A program made the translations under genes and the position numbers. From Trinickia symbiotica (lineage in GTDB: Bacteria; Pseudomonadota; Gammaproteobacteria; Burkholderiales; Burkholderiaceae), in the NCBI RefSeq assembly GCF_002934455.1, contig NZ_PTIR01000001.1, forward strand, positions 62,001 through 126,000: a DNA stretch of 64,000 nt, written 5' to 3'. The notes beneath the pieces were generated by a model. It had not been told where the DNA came from, did not search any database, and saw only the letters and a list, made by a program, of their open reading frames with translations. The first letter of the stretch is position 1. Each line of letters starts with the position of its first letter. Shown here piece after piece: positions 51,618-61,206 of this stretch.

Positions 51618-52610
51618 ATGGATGCCTATCCGATCGAAGTCGATTTCCCCGATATCGCCCCGCATGCGCCCGGCAATACGGGCGTCCCCTACGTCTACAC
51701 GTTCGATTCCGGCGTGGCCGGTCCGCACGTGATGATCAACGCGCTCACGCACGGCAATGAAGTCTGCGGCGCGATCGTCGTCGATGAATTGTTGCGCGGG
51801 CAATTGCGCCCCCGCCGCGGCAAACTCACGCTCTCGTTCGCGAACGTCAATGCCTATGCGCGTTTCGATCGCGCGATACCCGACAAGGCGCGCTTCGTCG
51901 ATCAGGATTTCAATCGCGTATGGACCGCCGCGAAGCTCGACGATCTCGCGACGCGCTCGTCGGAGCTCGATCGTGCACGCGCGATGCGACCCGTGGTCGA
52001 TACCGTCGATCTGCTCCTCGATCTGCACTCGATGCACGAGAAGAGCTTGCCGCTGATCGTCGCGGGTCCGCTGAAAAAAGGCATCGAGCTTGCGGTGCGC
52101 CTCGGCACGCCTGCCACGGTGATCTGCGACGAGGGCCATCCCGAAGGCCGCCGCATGCGCGATTACGAAGGCTTCGGCGACGAAGCTAGCCAGAAGAACG
52201 CCCTTCTCATCGAATGCGGCCAGCACTGGGAGAAAAGCGCCGTCACGGTGGCTCGTGACTGCACCGCGCGCTTCCTGTTGCTGGCAGGGATCGTCGACGA
52301 AAACGATCTACCGTCCGGATGGATCGTGCCGCTGCCCGATGAAATGCGCGTCGTGCGCGTGACGCAACCGGTCGTCGCGAAGAGCATGGATTTTCGTTTC
52401 GCGGCGCCGTACACGGGCCTCGAAGTATTCGACAAGGCCGGCACGGTGATCGGCTGGTCCGACGGAGAACCCGTCGCCACGCCTTACGACGATTGCGTGC
52501 TAGTGATGCCGTCGCTGCGCCAGTTGCGGCCCGGCGTCACCGTGGTCCGGCTGGGCCGAATCGAACAGCGTATCGATCTCTCCACGCGCAAACAAGGAAA
52601 AGCAACGTGA
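51618..52610 (+). CDS. AstE/aspartoacylase-family zinc deacylase
   Basis: The 330-residue protein carries the zinc site of the succinylglutamate desuccinylase/aspartoacylase family: ALTHGNEVCGAI (HxxE type) and LLDLHSMHEKS, with the substrate-binding RFVDQDFNRVW between them and LLIECGQHWEK for the catalytic Glu. The family hydrolyses N-acyl amino acids such as N-succinylglutamate, N-acetylaspartate and N-acetyl-diaminobutyrate. The ATG follows the GabD stop by one base, with GGAGGG inside the end of gabD. In this operon it could release an acyl group from an N-acyl omega-amino acid before the transaminase and GabD steps; that is inference. Confidence 0.85.
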   Translation: MDAYPIEVDFPDIAPHAPGNTGVPYVYTFDSGVAGPHVMINALTHGNEVCGAIVVDELLRGQLRPRRGKLTLSFANVNAYARFDRAIPDKARFVDQDFNRVWTAAKLDDLATRSSELDRARAMRPVVDTVDLLLDLHSMHEKSLPLIVAGPLKKGIELAVRLGTPATVICDEGHPEGRRMRDYEGFGDEASQKNALLIECGQHWEKSAVTVARDCTARFLLLAGIVDENDLPSGWIVPLPDEMRVVRVTQPVVAKSMDFRFAAPYTGLEVFDKAGTVIGWSDGEPVATPYDDCVLVMPSLRQLRPGVTVVRLGRIEQRIDLSTRKQGKAT

Positions 52611-52951
52611 AAGTCCAGCAAATCAAGCAAGCCGTTCGACTCGATGCGCTGGAGGACTGGGGCGTCGCCGGACTACCGGGAACGGAGCCGGCCCGGGTAT
52701 CGGGCCGTCAGTACGTGATTCCGGGCAGCGAAGCAATCGATACAGGCGTCTTCGAGTGCACGCCCGGCACCTATCGGCGCTCGGTCAAGCAGGCGGAAGT
52801 GATGCACTTCATTGCCGGCTCGGGCACGTTCACGCCCTATGGTGAAGAGACGATTCACTTTCGCAGCGGCGATACCTTGTTCTTCGAAGCGAACACCGAA
52901 GGACTGTGGAAGGTCGACGAAACGATCCGGAAAGTCTATGTGATCTTTTAA
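52607..52951 (+). CDS. small cupin-domain protein
   Basis: Starting at a GTG that overlaps the previous stop (GTGA), this 114-residue protein is a single cupin of the DUF861/EutQ-like sort. ECTPGTYRRSVKQAEVMHFIAGSGTFTPYGEETIHFRSGDTLFFEANTEGLW contains the two cupin motifs but few metal-binding histidines, so it may be structural or a sensor. AAGGAAAA precedes it. It closes the six-gene operon and probably accompanies the deacylase; no reaction is assigned. Confidence 0.8.
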   Translation: MKVQQIKQAVRLDALEDWGVAGLPGTEPARVSGRQYVIPGSEAIDTGVFECTPGTYRRSVKQAEVMHFIAGSGTFTPYGEETIHFRSGDTLFFEANTEGLWKVDETIRKVYVIF

Positions 52952-53006
52952 AGGCTGAGTCTGGCGACCGCACGACCCATTACGTCGCTCATGTCGCTCC
53001 CCGTTG

Positions 53007-53510
53007 TCACCAAGACAATCCCTGGCGGTTGCCGTAGGTCTGGTCGTAGCGACGCCCCCACCAGGGCAGATATACGTCGTCCCCACCTCGCGCCCTGAAC
53101 CAGTCGGCTTCGGGATCGATCGGGTTCAGCTTCTCGGGAGGAGTGATCACAACGGCGACTGGTTCGTCTGAATTCGTCGTGCCCGCCACGAGGACATTGC
53201 CGCCTAAATGGTTGACGCGCCCGATCGCAAGGACAACGTTGGTGAGTGCCGTCCCCGCGCCCATATAGCCAAGCAGGCCAGCAGTGTTGAATGTCTGCTT
53301 CTGGAACTCGAACTCCGGCAAGGTTTCCGTGAGCGTACGGCCGAGCGTGCCGATACGCTGCGACGCCTCGTCGCTGCCCTTGCCTGCGTCGTGAATGACG
53401 TAGTCGATGTCATTCACCGATACGTTCGCGTTGTTTGCCGCCGCCGCAATCGCCGCTTTCCACGCCTGGATTGCTCGTGTCGTGCCGACCGTTTTTTCGT
53501 AATTGCGCAT
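53007..53510 (-). pseudogene. C-terminal part of a thiolase/ketosynthase-like protein
   Basis: The 167-residue frame begins MRNYEKTVGTTRAIQAWKAAI. It contains VSVNDIDYVIHDAGKGSDEASQRIG, QTFNTAGLLGYMGAGTALTNVVLAIGR, and VLVAGTTNSDEPVAVVI, then a tail ending in YGNRQGLSW. The H..G, the N-x-G-x-x-GYMGAGTALT pattern and the closing VAGTT-E-AVV resemble the second half of thiolase-fold ketosynthases, of which a full protein would be over 400 residues. No first half precedes it, so it is probably a truncated relic; it might still be a short standalone protein. The match is by pattern only. Confidence 0.35.
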
Positions 53511-53839
53511 ATGCGAAACGCATGAAGCGATCGCATATGAACGAGGCGAACGATGCGCCGCGAACGCTATCGCGATCTTCTAGTGCGATCAAACTAGGAC
53601 GAAATAACGGGAGGGACGACTCGGGTCCGCATCAACACGGGCGATGCGGATTGGGTGAGAGAACTGGCCTACCTGCTTCATTCGAGCGGCTCTTTCAATA
53701 GCGCGCTAGTCTACGTAGGAGGGCACGGGCTGGTTGCAGCCGGCTCGTATCTTTTCATCGTCGGCAGGATTCGCCGCCTCACGCCCGACGAACTGTGCCG
53801 CTAGTCCGCACACACTAATCTGTACTCGGGAGACTCAAT
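53511..53839. other. intergenic region with an orphan open frame
   Basis: On the plus strand a frame without a usual start codon runs from 53598 to a TAG at 53802-53804. It includes DADWVRELAYLLHSSGSFNSA, YVGGHGLVAAGS and IRRLTPDELCR, a composition unlike random sequence, so it may be the end of a lost gene. Together with the fragment at 53007-53510 it marks a damaged spot. The dehydratase ribosome site follows. Confidence 0.35.
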
Positions 53840-55030
53840 ATGGCTGACCAGACGCAAACTTTCAATCCGCCCGGAATCGCGAGCCTTCAGCCTGGCGAAG
53901 CGACGACAGACCGCATTGCATGGGTGAAGGTATCGCTGACTTTCCTGCCGCTCGCCGCGCCCATCAGCGATGCCAAGGTCCTCACCGGAAGACAGAAACC
54001 GCTCACGGAAATCGCGTTCATCTTCGCCGAAATCGAGAGTGAGCAGGGCCATCGCGGCATCGGATTCGGTTACTCGAAGCGTGCGGGCGGACAAGGGATG
54101 TTCGCGCACGCCAAGGAGCTGGCGCCCGCGCTGCTGGGCGAAGATCCCAACGACATTGGGAAAATCTTCAACAAGCTCCTGTGGGCCGGCGCGTCGATGG
54201 GGCGAAGCGGCCTCACGACACAGGCCATTGCCCCTTTCGATATCGCACTATGGGACCTCAAAGCCAAACGCGCGGGGTTGCCGCTCGCCAAGCTGCTTGG
54301 CGCTCATCGCGATTCCGTGCAGTGCTACAACACGTCCGGTGGCTACCTGTCGATGTCGCTCGATACCGTTCTGGAGAATGTCGACCGTTCGCGCGGCAGC
54401 GGCATCGGCGGCATCAAGATCAAGGTGGGGCAGCCCGACACGCGCGAAGACTTCCGGCGCGTGAAGGCCGTGCGCGATCTTCTCGGACCGGACTTCCCAC
54501 TCATGGTCGACGCCAACCAGCAATGGGACCGGCTCAAGGCGCAGCGCGCGTGCCGCAAGTTCGAAGAGCTGGATCTGACCTGGATCGAGGAACCGCTCGA
54601 CGCGTACGACTTCGAGGGGCACGCTGCACTGGCCGCATCGCTCGACACGGCTGTCGCCACCGGCGAAATGCTGACGAGCTTCGGCGAACACGCACAACTG
54701 ATCGAAACCCGAGGAGCCGACTACGTCCAGCCCGACGCACCGCGGGTCGGCGGCATCACGCCATTTCTGCAAATCATGCATCTTGCCAGTCTGCGCGGAC
54801 TGAAGCTTGCCCCGCACTTCGCGATGGAGATCCATCTGCATCTGGCAGCCGCGTATCCGGAAGAACCGTGGCTCGAGCACTTCGAATGGCTGGAGCCGCT
54901 CTTCAACGAGCGGCTCGAGTTGCGCGGTGGGCGAATGCACGTGCCCAGCCGGCCCGGCCTCGGCTTCAGCCTGAGCGAACAGGCGATCGCGTGGACGGCC
55001 GCGGGCGAAGAATACGGCAAGCGCCGGTAA
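53840..55030 (+). CDS. enolase-superfamily sugar-acid dehydratase, L-talarate/galactarate type
   Basis: The 396-residue protein belongs to the mandelate racemase/muconate lactonizing group of the enolase superfamily. The first catalytic block is IKIKVGQPDT (KxK base). The Mg ligands are in VDANQQW, IEEPLD and ATGEM, and the second base is the His in APHFAMEIHLHLA. The N-terminal DAKVLTGRQKPLTEIAFIFAEIESEQG and GLTTQAIAPFDIALWDLKAKRAGLPLAKLLGAHR are as in L-talarate/galactarate dehydratases, which convert the acid sugars to 5-keto-4-deoxyglucarate. No uptake or aldolase gene is adjacent, so the substrate remains open. It stands alone on the plus strand. Confidence 0.82.
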   Translation: MADQTQTFNPPGIASLQPGEATTDRIAWVKVSLTFLPLAAPISDAKVLTGRQKPLTEIAFIFAEIESEQGHRGIGFGYSKRAGGQGMFAHAKELAPALLGEDPNDIGKIFNKLLWAGASMGRSGLTTQAIAPFDIALWDLKAKRAGLPLAKLLGAHRDSVQCYNTSGGYLSMSLDTVLENVDRSRGSGIGGIKIKVGQPDTREDFRRVKAVRDLLGPDFPLMVDANQQWDRLKAQRACRKFEELDLTWIEEPLDAYDFEGHAALAASLDTAVATGEMLTSFGEHAQLIETRGADYVQPDAPRVGGITPFLQIMHLASLRGLKLAPHFAMEIHLHLAAAYPEEPWLEHFEWLEPLFNERLELRGGRMHVPSRPGLGFSLSEQAIAWTAAGEEYGKRR

Positions 55031-55157
55031 GCCGCGGGACACGGCCATTGCGCCCGCTGCCTCCTCCGGCACGTTCGTTGCGACACAGAGATGCGCCTGC
55101 GTCTTCGCAGGCGCTAACCGCTTTGCGTCCCCGCAACCACGCTTCGAGGAGCTCGAA

Positions 55158-55700
55158 TTGAAACTTCCGACATTTGTTCTCGCATGCTGCGTCGCACTGA
55201 TGCCTGTTGCGACGGTGCATGCGCAGGAAAGCCAGGCCGCATCCACGACGGAGGCCAATCCGCTGCCGGCGCCCGATCGCGACTTCGTGCAGGCGGCCTC
55301 GATGTCCAGTTCCACGGAGATCGACGCAGCCAAGCTCGCGCAAAAAAACTCAAAGGACAAGGACGTCAAGTCGTTCGCGCATCACATGCTGCTGGATCAT
55401 ACGAAGATGACAGTGGAACTCAAGGCTGCCGCGCCGCATGACGTCAAGGTGCCGAAGGACAATTCGGATACGAGCGTGCTCGATTCGCTGCGCCCGTTAA
55501 AGGGCAAGGAGTTCGATGACGCCTATATCGACAAGGTCGGCCTGCAAGGCCATGAACAGGCGATTGCCGCGTTCAAGAAGGAAATCTCCGACGGGAAAAA
55601 CGCCGACTTGAAAAAACTTGCGCAAAAGGGCCTGTCCATCATCGAGGAGCATTACCGCATGGCACAGTCGCTCGCCAAGAAGAAGGGAGTCAGCGGTTGA
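55158..55700 (+). CDS. DUF4142 periplasmic protein
   Basis: The 180-residue product starts at a TTG (55158) with GAGGAG seven bases before it. A signal peptide (LPTFVLACCVALMPVATVHAQ) precedes a helical DUF4142 domain: DRDFVQAASMSSSTEIDAAKLAQKNSKDKDVKSFAHHMLLDHTKM, and later QGHEQAIAAFKKEISDGKNADLKKLAQKGLSIIEEHY. DUF4142 proteins are ferritin-like four-helix bundles of the periplasm with unknown activity, often induced by stress. A small acidic protein gene follows after 86 bp. Confidence 0.85.
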   Translation: MKLPTFVLACCVALMPVATVHAQESQAASTTEANPLPAPDRDFVQAASMSSSTEIDAAKLAQKNSKDKDVKSFAHHMLLDHTKMTVELKAAAPHDVKVPKDNSDTSVLDSLRPLKGKEFDDAYIDKVGLQGHEQAIAAFKKEISDGKNADLKKLAQKGLSIIEEHYRMAQSLAKKKGVSG

Positions 55701-55786
55701 GCATGCCGGCGCCGCCAACGCCCGCCGGCGAGCGCGATCGAAAGGCGGCACGGCGAAAACGAAATGCAATGTGCAAGGAGCGAATC

Positions 55787-55981
55787 ATGGCGACTGACCA
55801 GAAAGGACCGATTACCAAGCAACCGGACAATCCGGACAAGGACCAAGCAGCGGACGACTCGGAGACGTTCGAGACCGATATTTCAGAAACCGGCGAGGAC
55901 GGAACCGAGGTCCGTCAGGCGGAAGTCAGGAAGGACGATCTATCGGAAACGAAGCCCTCGTCGGACGACAAGGGAAGTTGA
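55787..55981 (+). CDS. small acidic, probably disordered protein
   Basis: From an ATG at 55787 with AAGGAG six bases upstream, the 64-residue product MATDQKGPITKQPDNP continues with clusters of Asp/Glu and ends SSDDKGS. It contains no hydrophobic core, so it is probably intrinsically disordered. Similar short acidic proteins follow DUF4142-type stress genes in Burkholderia, but I cannot name a family. The ribosome site is strong. Confidence 0.55.
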   Translation: MATDQKGPITKQPDNPDKDQAADDSETFETDISETGEDGTEVRQAEVRKDDLSETKPSSDDKGS

Positions 55982-56100
55982 CGCTCGCGAGACGCCGCTG
56001 AGTTCGCGAATGATGCTTCGCGGGGGTGCGGGAGATCCTCCTCCGCGGGGCGCCCTTACGCCAACTCGAGCGCCGCCGCTTCCCGCTTTGTATTGCACGC

Positions 56101-57051
56101 TCAGTGCAAGGCGATATACGACTTCACGGCCTCGAGCCCATTCTTGCCGTCGAACGTCGTCACGCCCGCGAGCCATTTATCGAGCACTTGAGGATTCCGC
56201 TTAAGCCATGCTTCGGCGGCCTTCGTCGGCTCTTCCTTGTTCATGATCGGCACCATCACATGGTTCTCGATTTCCGTCGTGAACTGCAGATTCGACACGA
56301 GCTTGGCCGCGTTCGGGCAGCGCGCCGAATAATCAGGCGGTGTCGCCGTGAAGACTTTCGCCTCCCCGTAGTTCGGGCCGAAGACGTCATCGCCGCCGCT
56401 CAGGTAGTCGAGCTTCATCTGTACGTTCATCGGATGCGGCTCCCAGCCGAGGAAGACGATCCATTGCTTTTCGCGAATCGCCTTGTTGACCTGAACGAGC
56501 ATGCCCGCCTCGCTCGATTCGACGAGCTTGAACTTGCCGAGACCGAATTGATTGTTCTTGATCATCTTGTCGATCAGCGCGTTGCCGTCGTTGCCGGGCT
56601 CGATGCCGTAGACTCTGTCGCCGAGCTTGTCCGCGTATTTCTGGATGTCGGCGAACGATTTGAGGCCGGCGTTATAAACGTAGTCGGGCACTGCAAGCGT
56701 GTACTTCGCCCCGGTCAGATTCGCGGGCTGCAGCACCTTGATCTGCCCCGCTTTCACGAACGGATCGATGATCGGATCCATCGTCGGCGACCAATAACCG
56801 AGGAACACATCGATCTGCTTACTCTTGATACCGGCGAACGTGATCGGCACTGAAGCGATCGTCGTCGTCGGATGGTAGCCGAGGCCTTCGAAGATCGTCG
56901 ACGCAATGCCGGTCGTCGCCGCAATATCGGTCCAGCCGACGTCCGCAAAGCGCACATTGCGGCAAGCTGCCGCGTCGCCCGCGAACGCCGGTGCCGCCAA
57001 CGCCGCGGTGGCAATCCACGCGCAACCGGCTTTGATCAAGAGCTGCTTCAT
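56101..57051 (-). CDS. periplasmic choline/betaine-binding protein (ChoX-type)
   Basis: The 316-residue protein has a signal peptide ending at APAFAGD. A type II binding fold follows with CRNVRFADVGWTDIAATTGIASTIFEGLGY, FLGYWSPTMDPIIDPF, EPGNDGNALIDKMI, and VFLGWEPHPMNVQMKLDYLSGGDD. The aromatic-rich WSP and WEPHPM motifs form the cage for trimethylammonium groups in ChoX/OpuAC family proteins. The start at 57051 has GGAGAAGG before it. It is the last of the betI-betB-betA-choX run, and no permease or ATPase gene is adjacent, so it must pair with a transporter elsewhere. Confidence 0.88.
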   Translation of the reverse strand: MKQLLIKAGCAWIATAALAAPAFAGDAAACRNVRFADVGWTDIAATTGIASTIFEGLGYHPTTTIASVPITFAGIKSKQIDVFLGYWSPTMDPIIDPFVKAGQIKVLQPANLTGAKYTLAVPDYVYNAGLKSFADIQKYADKLGDRVYGIEPGNDGNALIDKMIKNNQFGLGKFKLVESSEAGMLVQVNKAIREKQWIVFLGWEPHPMNVQMKLDYLSGGDDVFGPNYGEAKVFTATPPDYSARCPNAAKLVSNLQFTTEIENHVMVPIMNKEEPTKAAEAWLKRNPQVLDKWLAGVTTFDGKNGLEAVKSYIALH

Positions 57052-57150
57052 CACCTTCTCCTCATTTCACTTTGGTTAGTACGTAGATTGCCCGCGTATC
57101 CGTAGGGCGATGGTTGTTACACACGTGTCGCGTCGAAAAACATGTGTCGC

Positions 57151-58857
57151 TCAGCTGGCGGGAGTCGTGGCCTCGCGCAGTGCGGCACCCCGCGCCGGCG
57201 CGCCATTCGCGACGTAGTACGGCGCGCTCGCGGGCGGCAGCGGCGCGCGGCTACGGATCCGGTCGGCGATCTTCTCCGCGATCATGATCGTTGGCGCGTT
57301 CAGGTTGCCCGTGGTGATCAGCGGCATGATCGATGCATCGACGACTCGAAGCCCTTCGAGCCCATGCACGCGACCTTCCGCATCGACTACCGACATTTCG
57401 TCGCTGCCCATCGCGCACGAGCACGACGGGTGATACGCGGTCTCCGCGCGTGAACGCACGAACGCATCGAGCTCCGAATCGCTCATGCATTGCGCCCCCG
57501 GATTCAATTCCTCACCCCGGAAGCGATCGAGCGCGGGTTGCCGCATGATTTCGCGCGTGATGCGGATGGCGTCGCGGAACTCGCGCCAGTCGAGCGGCTC
57601 GGCCATGTAGTTGAACAGGATGGACGGATGATCGCGCGGATCGCGCGAACGCAGCTTGACGCGCCCGCGGCTCGGCGAGCGCATCGAGCCGACGTGCGCC
57701 TGGAAACCGTGCATCTTGATCGCATTCGTGCCGTTGTAATTGATCGCGACCGGCAGGAAGTGATACTGGATGTTGGGCCACGGGTCGTCATCGCGCGTGC
57801 GAATGAAGCCGCCGGCTTCGAAGTGATTGCTGGCGCCGATCCCCGTGCCCTTCAGCAGCCACTCGAGGCCGATGCCCGGCTGGTTGTGCAGCAGCAGCGC
57901 GGGATAAAGCGACACGGGCTCTTTGCACGCGTACTGCAGATACATTTCCAGATGATCCTGCAAGTTCCTGCCGACACCGGGCAGATCGAACACCACCGGA
58001 ATGCCGAGTTCTCGCAGCCATTCACCGGAACCAACGCCCGAGCGTTGCAGAATTTGCGGCGATGCAATAGCGCCTCCGCACAGCAGAACCTCGCGCCGGG
58101 CATGGGCGATCTCGATCGAGGCCGAATTGCCTTGCAGGTACGCGACGCCGCTGGCACGCTTGCCGCTGAAAAGAATCCGGTCCGCCGTGGCATGCGTGAC
58201 GATCGTGAGTTCCCGGCGCGAGCGCGCCTGATCCAGATAACCGCGCGCGGTACTCGCGCGCCGCCCTTTCGCCGTGACCGTGCGGTCCATCGGCCCGAAG
58301 CCTTCCTGGCGGTAGCCATTCAGATCGTCAGTGCGCGGATAGCCCGCCTGGACGCCGGCCTCGACCATCGCCTCGAAGAGCGGATTGACGCCTGGCTTGC
58401 TCGTCATCACATGTACCGGGCCGTCGCCGCCATGGTAGTCGTTCGGACCGACGTCGCGCGTTTCCGCCTTCCGGAAATACGGCAGGCAATCGAGATAGGA
58501 CCAGGTTTCGAGACCCTCGCGTTGCGCCCAGCCGTCGTAGTCGAGCGCGTTGCCGCGGATGTAGCACATGCCGTTGATAAGCGACGAGCCACCCAGCCCC
58601 TTGCCGCGTCCGCATTCCATCCGGCGGTTGTTCATATGCGGCTCAGGCTCCGTCTCGTACGCCCAGTTGTAGCGCCGGCCTTGCAGCGGATAAGCGAGCG
58701 CCGCCGGCATCTGCGTGCGGAAGTCGAAGCGGTAATCCGGGCCGCCTGCTTCGAGCAGCAGCACCGTCACGCCGGCGTCTTCGGTCAGCCGCGTCGCGAG
58801 CACATTGCCCGCGGAACCGGCACCGATGATGATGTAGTCGTATTCGTTCGAACCCAT
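57151..58857 (-). CDS. betA: choline dehydrogenase
   Basis: The 568-residue GMC flavoprotein oxidises choline to betaine aldehyde and further to glycine betaine at the membrane. [22 protein letters not shown] is the FAD motif, [22 protein letters not shown] the first GMC signature, and [19 protein letters not shown] the second. [10 protein letters not shown] and [23 protein letters not shown] carry the catalytic His/Asn region. The start MGSNEYDY at 58857 fits E. coli BetA better than a longer frame. It follows betB on the same strand by 100 bp, and the choline-binding gene comes next. Confidence 0.93.
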   Translation of the reverse strand: MGSNEYDYIIIGAGSAGNVLATRLTEDAGVTVLLLEAGGPDYRFDFRTQMPAALAYPLQGRRYNWAYETEPEPHMNNRRMECGRGKGLGGSSLINGMCYIRGNALDYDGWAQREGLETWSYLDCLPYFRKAETRDVGPNDYHGGDGPVHVMTSKPGVNPLFEAMVEAGVQAGYPRTDDLNGYRQEGFGPMDRTVTAKGRRASTARGYLDQARSRRELTIVTHATADRILFSGKRASGVAYLQGNSASIEIAHARREVLLCGGAIASPQILQRSGVGSGEWLRELGIPVVFDLPGVGRNLQDHLEMYLQYACKEPVSLYPALLLHNQPGIGLEWLLKGTGIGASNHFEAGGFIRTRDDDPWPNIQYHFLPVAINYNGTNAIKMHGFQAHVGSMRSPSRGRVKLRSRDPRDHPSILFNYMAEPLDWREFRDAIRITREIMRQPALDRFRGEELNPGAQCMSDSELDAFVRSRAETAYHPSCSCAMGSDEMSVVDAEGRVHGLEGLRVVDASIMPLITTGNLNAPTIMIAEKIADRIRSRAPLPPASAPYYVANGAPARGAALREATTPAS

Positions 58858-58957
58858 ACTGAGTTGCCTCAACACGTTGGGCGTCACAGACCCGCTTCGG
58901 CCTGCCGCGCCGACGAGCGTGAAACGATGCTCATCGCCCGACCTCGATCTGCCTTGC

Positions 58958-60427
58958 TCAGAACAGCGGCTGATACCTGCCCAGTTCGATCTGGACGGAC
59001 TTCAGCCGCGTGAAGTGCTCGAGTGTCGCGAGGCCGTTCTCGCGCCCCACCCCCGATTGCTTATAGCCGCCTACCGGCATCTGCGCGGGCGATTCGCCCC
59101 AGGTGTTGACCCAGCAAATGCCGGCCTCGAGCCGATGGATCACCCGATGCGCACGTGCGAGGTTTTCCGTGACGACACCCGCCGCGAGACCGTAGCGCGT
59201 GTCGTTCGCGCGTGCGACGACCTCGTCCTCCGTATCGAACGAAAGCAGACTCATGACCGGACCGAAGATTTCCTCCTGTACGATCTTCATCTCGTCGCGA
59301 CAATCGGCAAAGACCGTCGGCTGCACGAAAAGGCCGCGCGCAAACTCGCCGTCGACGATGCGCGCCCCGCCTGCCACGAGCCGTGCGCCTTCGCGTCGAC
59401 CGCTCTCGATAAAACCGAGCACCTTGTCGAGCTGCGCACGGCTCACGAGCGGACCGAACTTCGTCGCCGGGTCCGATGGCTTACCGATGCGGATCCGCTT
59501 CACGCGCTCGCCGATGCGTGCTTCGAAGGCTTGCTGAATCGAGCGATGGACGAATACGCGCGTGCCGTTCGTGCACACTTGCCCCGCGCTGAAGAAATTG
59601 GCGCCCATCGCGATATCGGCGGCGCGATCGAGGTCCGCGTCCTCGAACACGATCAGCGGAGACTTGCCGCCGAGCTCCATCGTCACTTCCTTGAGCGACG
59701 ATCCGCCGGCGAGCGACATCACCTTCAGGCCGGTCTCGACACTCCCGGTGAACGACATCTTTGCGATATGCGGGTTAGCGCTCAACATCGCACCCACGCG
59801 GCCATCGCCTTGCACGACGTTGAACACCCCGGCGGGCACACCGGCTTCGATATAGATCTCGGCGAGCTTCAGTGCCGACAGCGGCGTCACTTCACTCGGC
59901 TTGAAGATCATCGCGTTGCCGGCGGCCAGCGCGGGCGCGGACTTCCAGCATGCGATCTGGATCGGGTAATTCCACGCGCCGATGCCGGCCGTCACGCCGA
60001 GCGGCTCGCGCCGGGTATAGACGAACGATTCGTCGCGCAGCGGAATCTGCTGACCCTCGATCGCCATGACAAGACCCGCATAGTATTCGATCACGTCGGC
60101 GCCAGTGACGATATCGACGGCACGTGTTTCCGCGATCGGCTTGCCGGTATCGCGCATTTCGAGCTCGGCAAGCTCATCGTTGCGGACACGCAATAGGTCG
60201 ACCGCGCGCCGCAAAATGCGCGAGCGATCCATCGGGCTCAGTGCCGCCCATGCGCGCTGACCTTGCTGCGCCGATCGAACCGCGCGATCGACATCGGCCT
60301 CGCTCGCCTGCTGAACCGTCGCGAGCTTTTCGCCCGTTGCCGGGTCCAGCGTGTCGAAAGTCGCGCCGCTGGTGGCATCGACGTACTCGCCGCCGATGAA
60401 GAGTCGCTGCAAACCGTAGTCTGGCAT
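58958..60427 (-). CDS. betB: betaine aldehyde dehydrogenase
   Basis: The 489-residue enzyme oxidises betaine aldehyde to glycine betaine. It starts [21 protein letters not shown], has [34 protein letters not shown], the general base Glu251 in ELGGKSP, catalytic Cys285 in [10 protein letters not shown], and ends with the BetB-specific [21 protein letters not shown] and [11 protein letters not shown]. Length equals that of E. coli BetB. It lies 49 bp after betI and upstream of betA, the usual betIBA order, and should be repressed by BetI and relieved by choline. Confidence 0.95.
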   Translation of the reverse strand: MPDYGLQRLFIGGEYVDATSGATFDTLDPATGEKLATVQQASEADVDRAVRSAQQGQRAWAALSPMDRSRILRRAVDLLRVRNDELAELEMRDTGKPIAETRAVDIVTGADVIEYYAGLVMAIEGQQIPLRDESFVYTRREPLGVTAGIGAWNYPIQIACWKSAPALAAGNAMIFKPSEVTPLSALKLAEIYIEAGVPAGVFNVVQGDGRVGAMLSANPHIAKMSFTGSVETGLKVMSLAGGSSLKEVTMELGGKSPLIVFEDADLDRAADIAMGANFFSAGQVCTNGTRVFVHRSIQQAFEARIGERVKRIRIGKPSDPATKFGPLVSRAQLDKVLGFIESGRREGARLVAGGARIVDGEFARGLFVQPTVFADCRDEMKIVQEEIFGPVMSLLSFDTEDEVVARANDTRYGLAAGVVTENLARAHRVIHRLEAGICWVNTWGESPAQMPVGGYKQSGVGRENGLATLEHFTRLKSVQIELGRYQPLF

Positions 60428-60476
60428 CAGGGGTTTCCTCGCAAACCGGTAGGACGGCGCGGCCATGCCGCGCGGA

Positions 60477-61079
60477 TCATTCGCGTGAGCCCTCGCGCTG
60501 CGCGAGCAGCAAGTCGATGTACTCGTTGGCGAGCCGCAACGCGGCTCGCGTATCGAACGGCTCGCCGCTGAGCGCGCCGCGCAGCCACAAGCCGTCGATC
60601 ATCGCCGCGAGCCCGCGCGCGGCGCGGCGTGCGGCAGCGAGCGGCATCACTTTTCGAAACTCGGCGCACAGATTCGAGTAGAGGCGCCGCGTGTTGACAC
60701 GCTGCAAGCGGCGCAGCGCATCCTCGTGCATGCTTTGCGCCCAAAACGCCAACCACGTTTTCATCACCGGCGTGTTCACCTGCGAGACGTCGAAGTTGGC
60801 CGCCACGATCGCGCGCAGCCGCGCGCGCGGGCCGGCCTTCGCGGCGACGAGGCGGCGACGCCTCGTCGCCGCCCAGAGATCGCGAAGGATATGGCGCATC
60901 GTTGCTTCGAGCAGCCCGCTCTTATCGCCGAAGTAGTGGCTGACGATACCCGTCGAAATGTTCGCGCGCTGCGCGACCGACGCGAGCGTCGTGCCTGACA
61001 GGCCGCACTGGTCGATACACAGCAGGGTGGCGTCGATCAGTTGCGCGCGACGCACTTCGCGCATTCCGACTTTAGGCAT
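60477..61079 (-). CDS. betI: TetR-family repressor of choline oxidation
   Basis: The 200-residue regulator starts [22 protein letters not shown] and has the helix-turn-helix [33 protein letters not shown], identical in layout to BetI. The C-terminal ligand domain includes WLAFWAQSM, which contributes to the choline pocket. BetI represses betIBA; choline or its aldehyde relieves repression. An operator-like element overlapping its own promoter lies at 61110-61138. A second copy of the element stands before the TorF-type porin gene. Confidence 0.93.
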   Translation of the reverse strand: MPKVGMREVRRAQLIDATLLCIDQCGLSGTTLASVAQRANISTGIVSHYFGDKSGLLEATMRHILRDLWAATRRRRLVAAKAGPRARLRAIVAANFDVSQVNTPVMKTWLAFWAQSMHEDALRRLQRVNTRRLYSNLCAEFRKVMPLAAARRAARGLAAMIDGLWLRGALSGEPFDTRAALRLANEYIDLLLAQREGSRE

Positions 61080-61109
61080 GGGTCAGCGGCCTCGGGATTC
61101 GATGCGGAT

Positions 61110-61138
61110 ACTCTAGTGTTTTTTGTTTGAACGATCAA
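61110..61138 (-). promoter_or_regulatory. betI promoter with BetI-type operator
   Basis: On the minus strand TTGATC (61138-61133) and TAGAGT (61115-61110) are spaced 17 bp. TTGATCGTTCAA (61127-61138) is a dyad (TTGA..CG..TCAA) covering the -35, and ATTGATTGATCGTTCAAAC matches the known BetI site style. It lies 48 bp before the betI ATG. The flanking sequence is almost identical at 62254-62283. Confidence 0.65.
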
Positions 61139-61206
61139 TCAATAAAGATGGGGACGATCTGCTGATGTCGTTTCGGGAAAGCATGGAATGAGCCCTGGGA
61201 AATGAA

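Noticed and set aside
34784-52610. Ectoine degradation (DoeB, DoeC, DoeD, DoeX-like proteins).
   Set aside because: A transaminase, an Lrp regulator, an ALDH and an AstE-type deacylase are present, but the essential ectoine hydrolase DoeA is not, and the genes are not contiguous.
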